A DNA stretch of 5,891 nt, from the NCBI GenBank assembly GCA_023475715.1, contig JAMCVO010000265.1, forward strand, positions 1,015-6,905. Reading direction: 5' to 3'. Under the pieces are notes generated by a model. That model had not been told where the DNA came from and ran no database searches. It saw only the letters and a list, made by a program, of their open reading frames with translations. This document shows, piece after piece, positions 5,472-5,891 of the stretch; within the stretch, counting starts at the first letter, position 1, and every line of letters begins with the position of its first letter. Made by a program: the position numbers and the translations under genes. The stretch is from Actinomycetota bacterium. Lineage in GTDB: Bacteria > Actinomycetota > Humimicrobiia > Humimicrobiales > Humimicrobiaceae.

Positions 5472-5891
5472 TTATTCAGCATTCCTTATTTCTCTCCATT
5501 TATCTATCATTGCTTCATAATTTTTCAAGAGCACTCCTCTAAAGATAGAATTATCGGCAGAGAAAATAAAGCCACCTCCGGGAGATAATTCTTTTATTGA
5601 CCTGATAGTTTCGTTTTCTACCTGTTCAATAGTTCCACTTTGAAGGATCTGGCTGCTTACATTTCCTATTAAACAGACTTTATTTCCGGTTTTTTCTTTA
5701 ATTATTTTCATGTCCATTTTACCTACCTTCTGCAGCGAATGTAAGGCATGGATTCGGCAATCGATAATATCATCAAGAATTTCCATTAAATCACCATCAG
5801 TATGTTTTATAAGGTAAGCACCCCATTTTCTGATAGTTTCACCAATTCTGAATAAATATGGAAATATAAACTCTTTCATTATATTTTTAGG
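5472..5891 (-). CDS. Uroporphyrinogen decarboxylase (URO-D) family protein, 3' part only
   Basis: The frame is open to the window edge and four further codons precede the first ATG (5877-5879), so the true start lies outside. About 139 residues of a usual 330-400 are seen. The C-terminal half of the URO-D/MtaA superfamily barrel is recognisable: KEFIFPYLFRI, then HTDGDLMEILDDIID, VCLIGNVSSQ, a SGTIEQVENET helix start, and PGGGFIFSADNSI near the end. In corrinoid methyltransferases of this superfamily (MtaA/MtbA) the His is followed by x-Cys-Gly as a zinc site. Here it is His-Thr-Asp-Gly, so that zinc site seems absent, and a haem-pathway role is also unlikely in this setting. Related proteins of unknown function often sit in carbohydrate loci; that may apply here. 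The stop is 63 bp before the hydrolase-like start, which suggests one operon. Confidence 0.85.
   Translation of the reverse strand, partial: PKNIMKEFIFPYLFRIGETIRKWGAYLIKHTDGDLMEILDDIIDCRIHALHSLQKVGKMDMKIIKEKTGNKVCLIGNVSSQILQSGTIEQVENETIRSIKELSPGGGFIFSADNSIFRGVLLKNYEAMIDKWREIRNAE

Noticed and set aside
1..5891. CRISPR array, tRNA, rRNA, insertion sequence or phage attachment site
   Set aside because: No regularly spaced repeats, tRNA-like cloverleaf, rRNA motif, transposase or flanking terminal repeats were seen on either strand.

Overview
The window is AT-rich bacterial DNA in which every supportable gene lies on the minus strand, so it is transcribed from right to left. It looks like part of a carbohydrate-use locus from an anaerobe-like bacterium. 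The evidence is a lipoprotein-type sugar-binding protein, a CUT2-type single-domain ABC ATPase, a cytoplasmic glycoside-hydrolase-like protein, an SDR dehydrogenase and a uroporphyrinogen-decarboxylase-family protein. Strong AGGAG-type ribosome sites and TTG/GTG starts fit a Firmicutes-like or other deep-branching anaerobic lineage. The Ala/Thr/Glu-rich linker after the lipobox also reminds me of uncultured subsurface Actinobacteriota-type genomes, but that is only an impression and the taxon is not proven here.

Right block (5891 to 2746, transcribed leftward): the 3' part of a URO-D-family gene, then a large glycoside-hydrolase-like gene, then an SDR oxidoreductase. Spacings are 63 and 14 bp, so this is probably one operon whose promoter lies beyond the right edge. 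The hydrolase-like reading frame is cut by an in-frame TAA at 3825-3827. The same frame continues for about 100 more codons to 3519, so the locus looks like one ~629-residue gene with a nonsense codon. This gene is also clearly richer in GC than its neighbours.

Middle (2217-2745): a 529-bp AT-rich gap without a gene. It holds a near-consensus minus-strand promoter (TTGACA, 17 bp, TATTAT). Two tandem LacI-type near-palindromes overlap the start-site region, and two 12-bp direct repeats sit just upstream of the -35. A leader of about 235 nt follows.

Left block (2216 to 114): an ATPase gene with a TTG start and a substrate-binding lipoprotein gene, separated by 180 bp that hold an orphan Shine-Dalgarno sequence and a long-loop hairpin. 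No permease gene is present. A strong hairpin at 15-50 lies beyond the last gene.

Inferred working model: a LacI-type repressor controls sugar import by the left operon. The right operon encodes cytoplasmic enzymes that cleave and oxidise the imported glycoside. The substrate cannot be named from the sequence.
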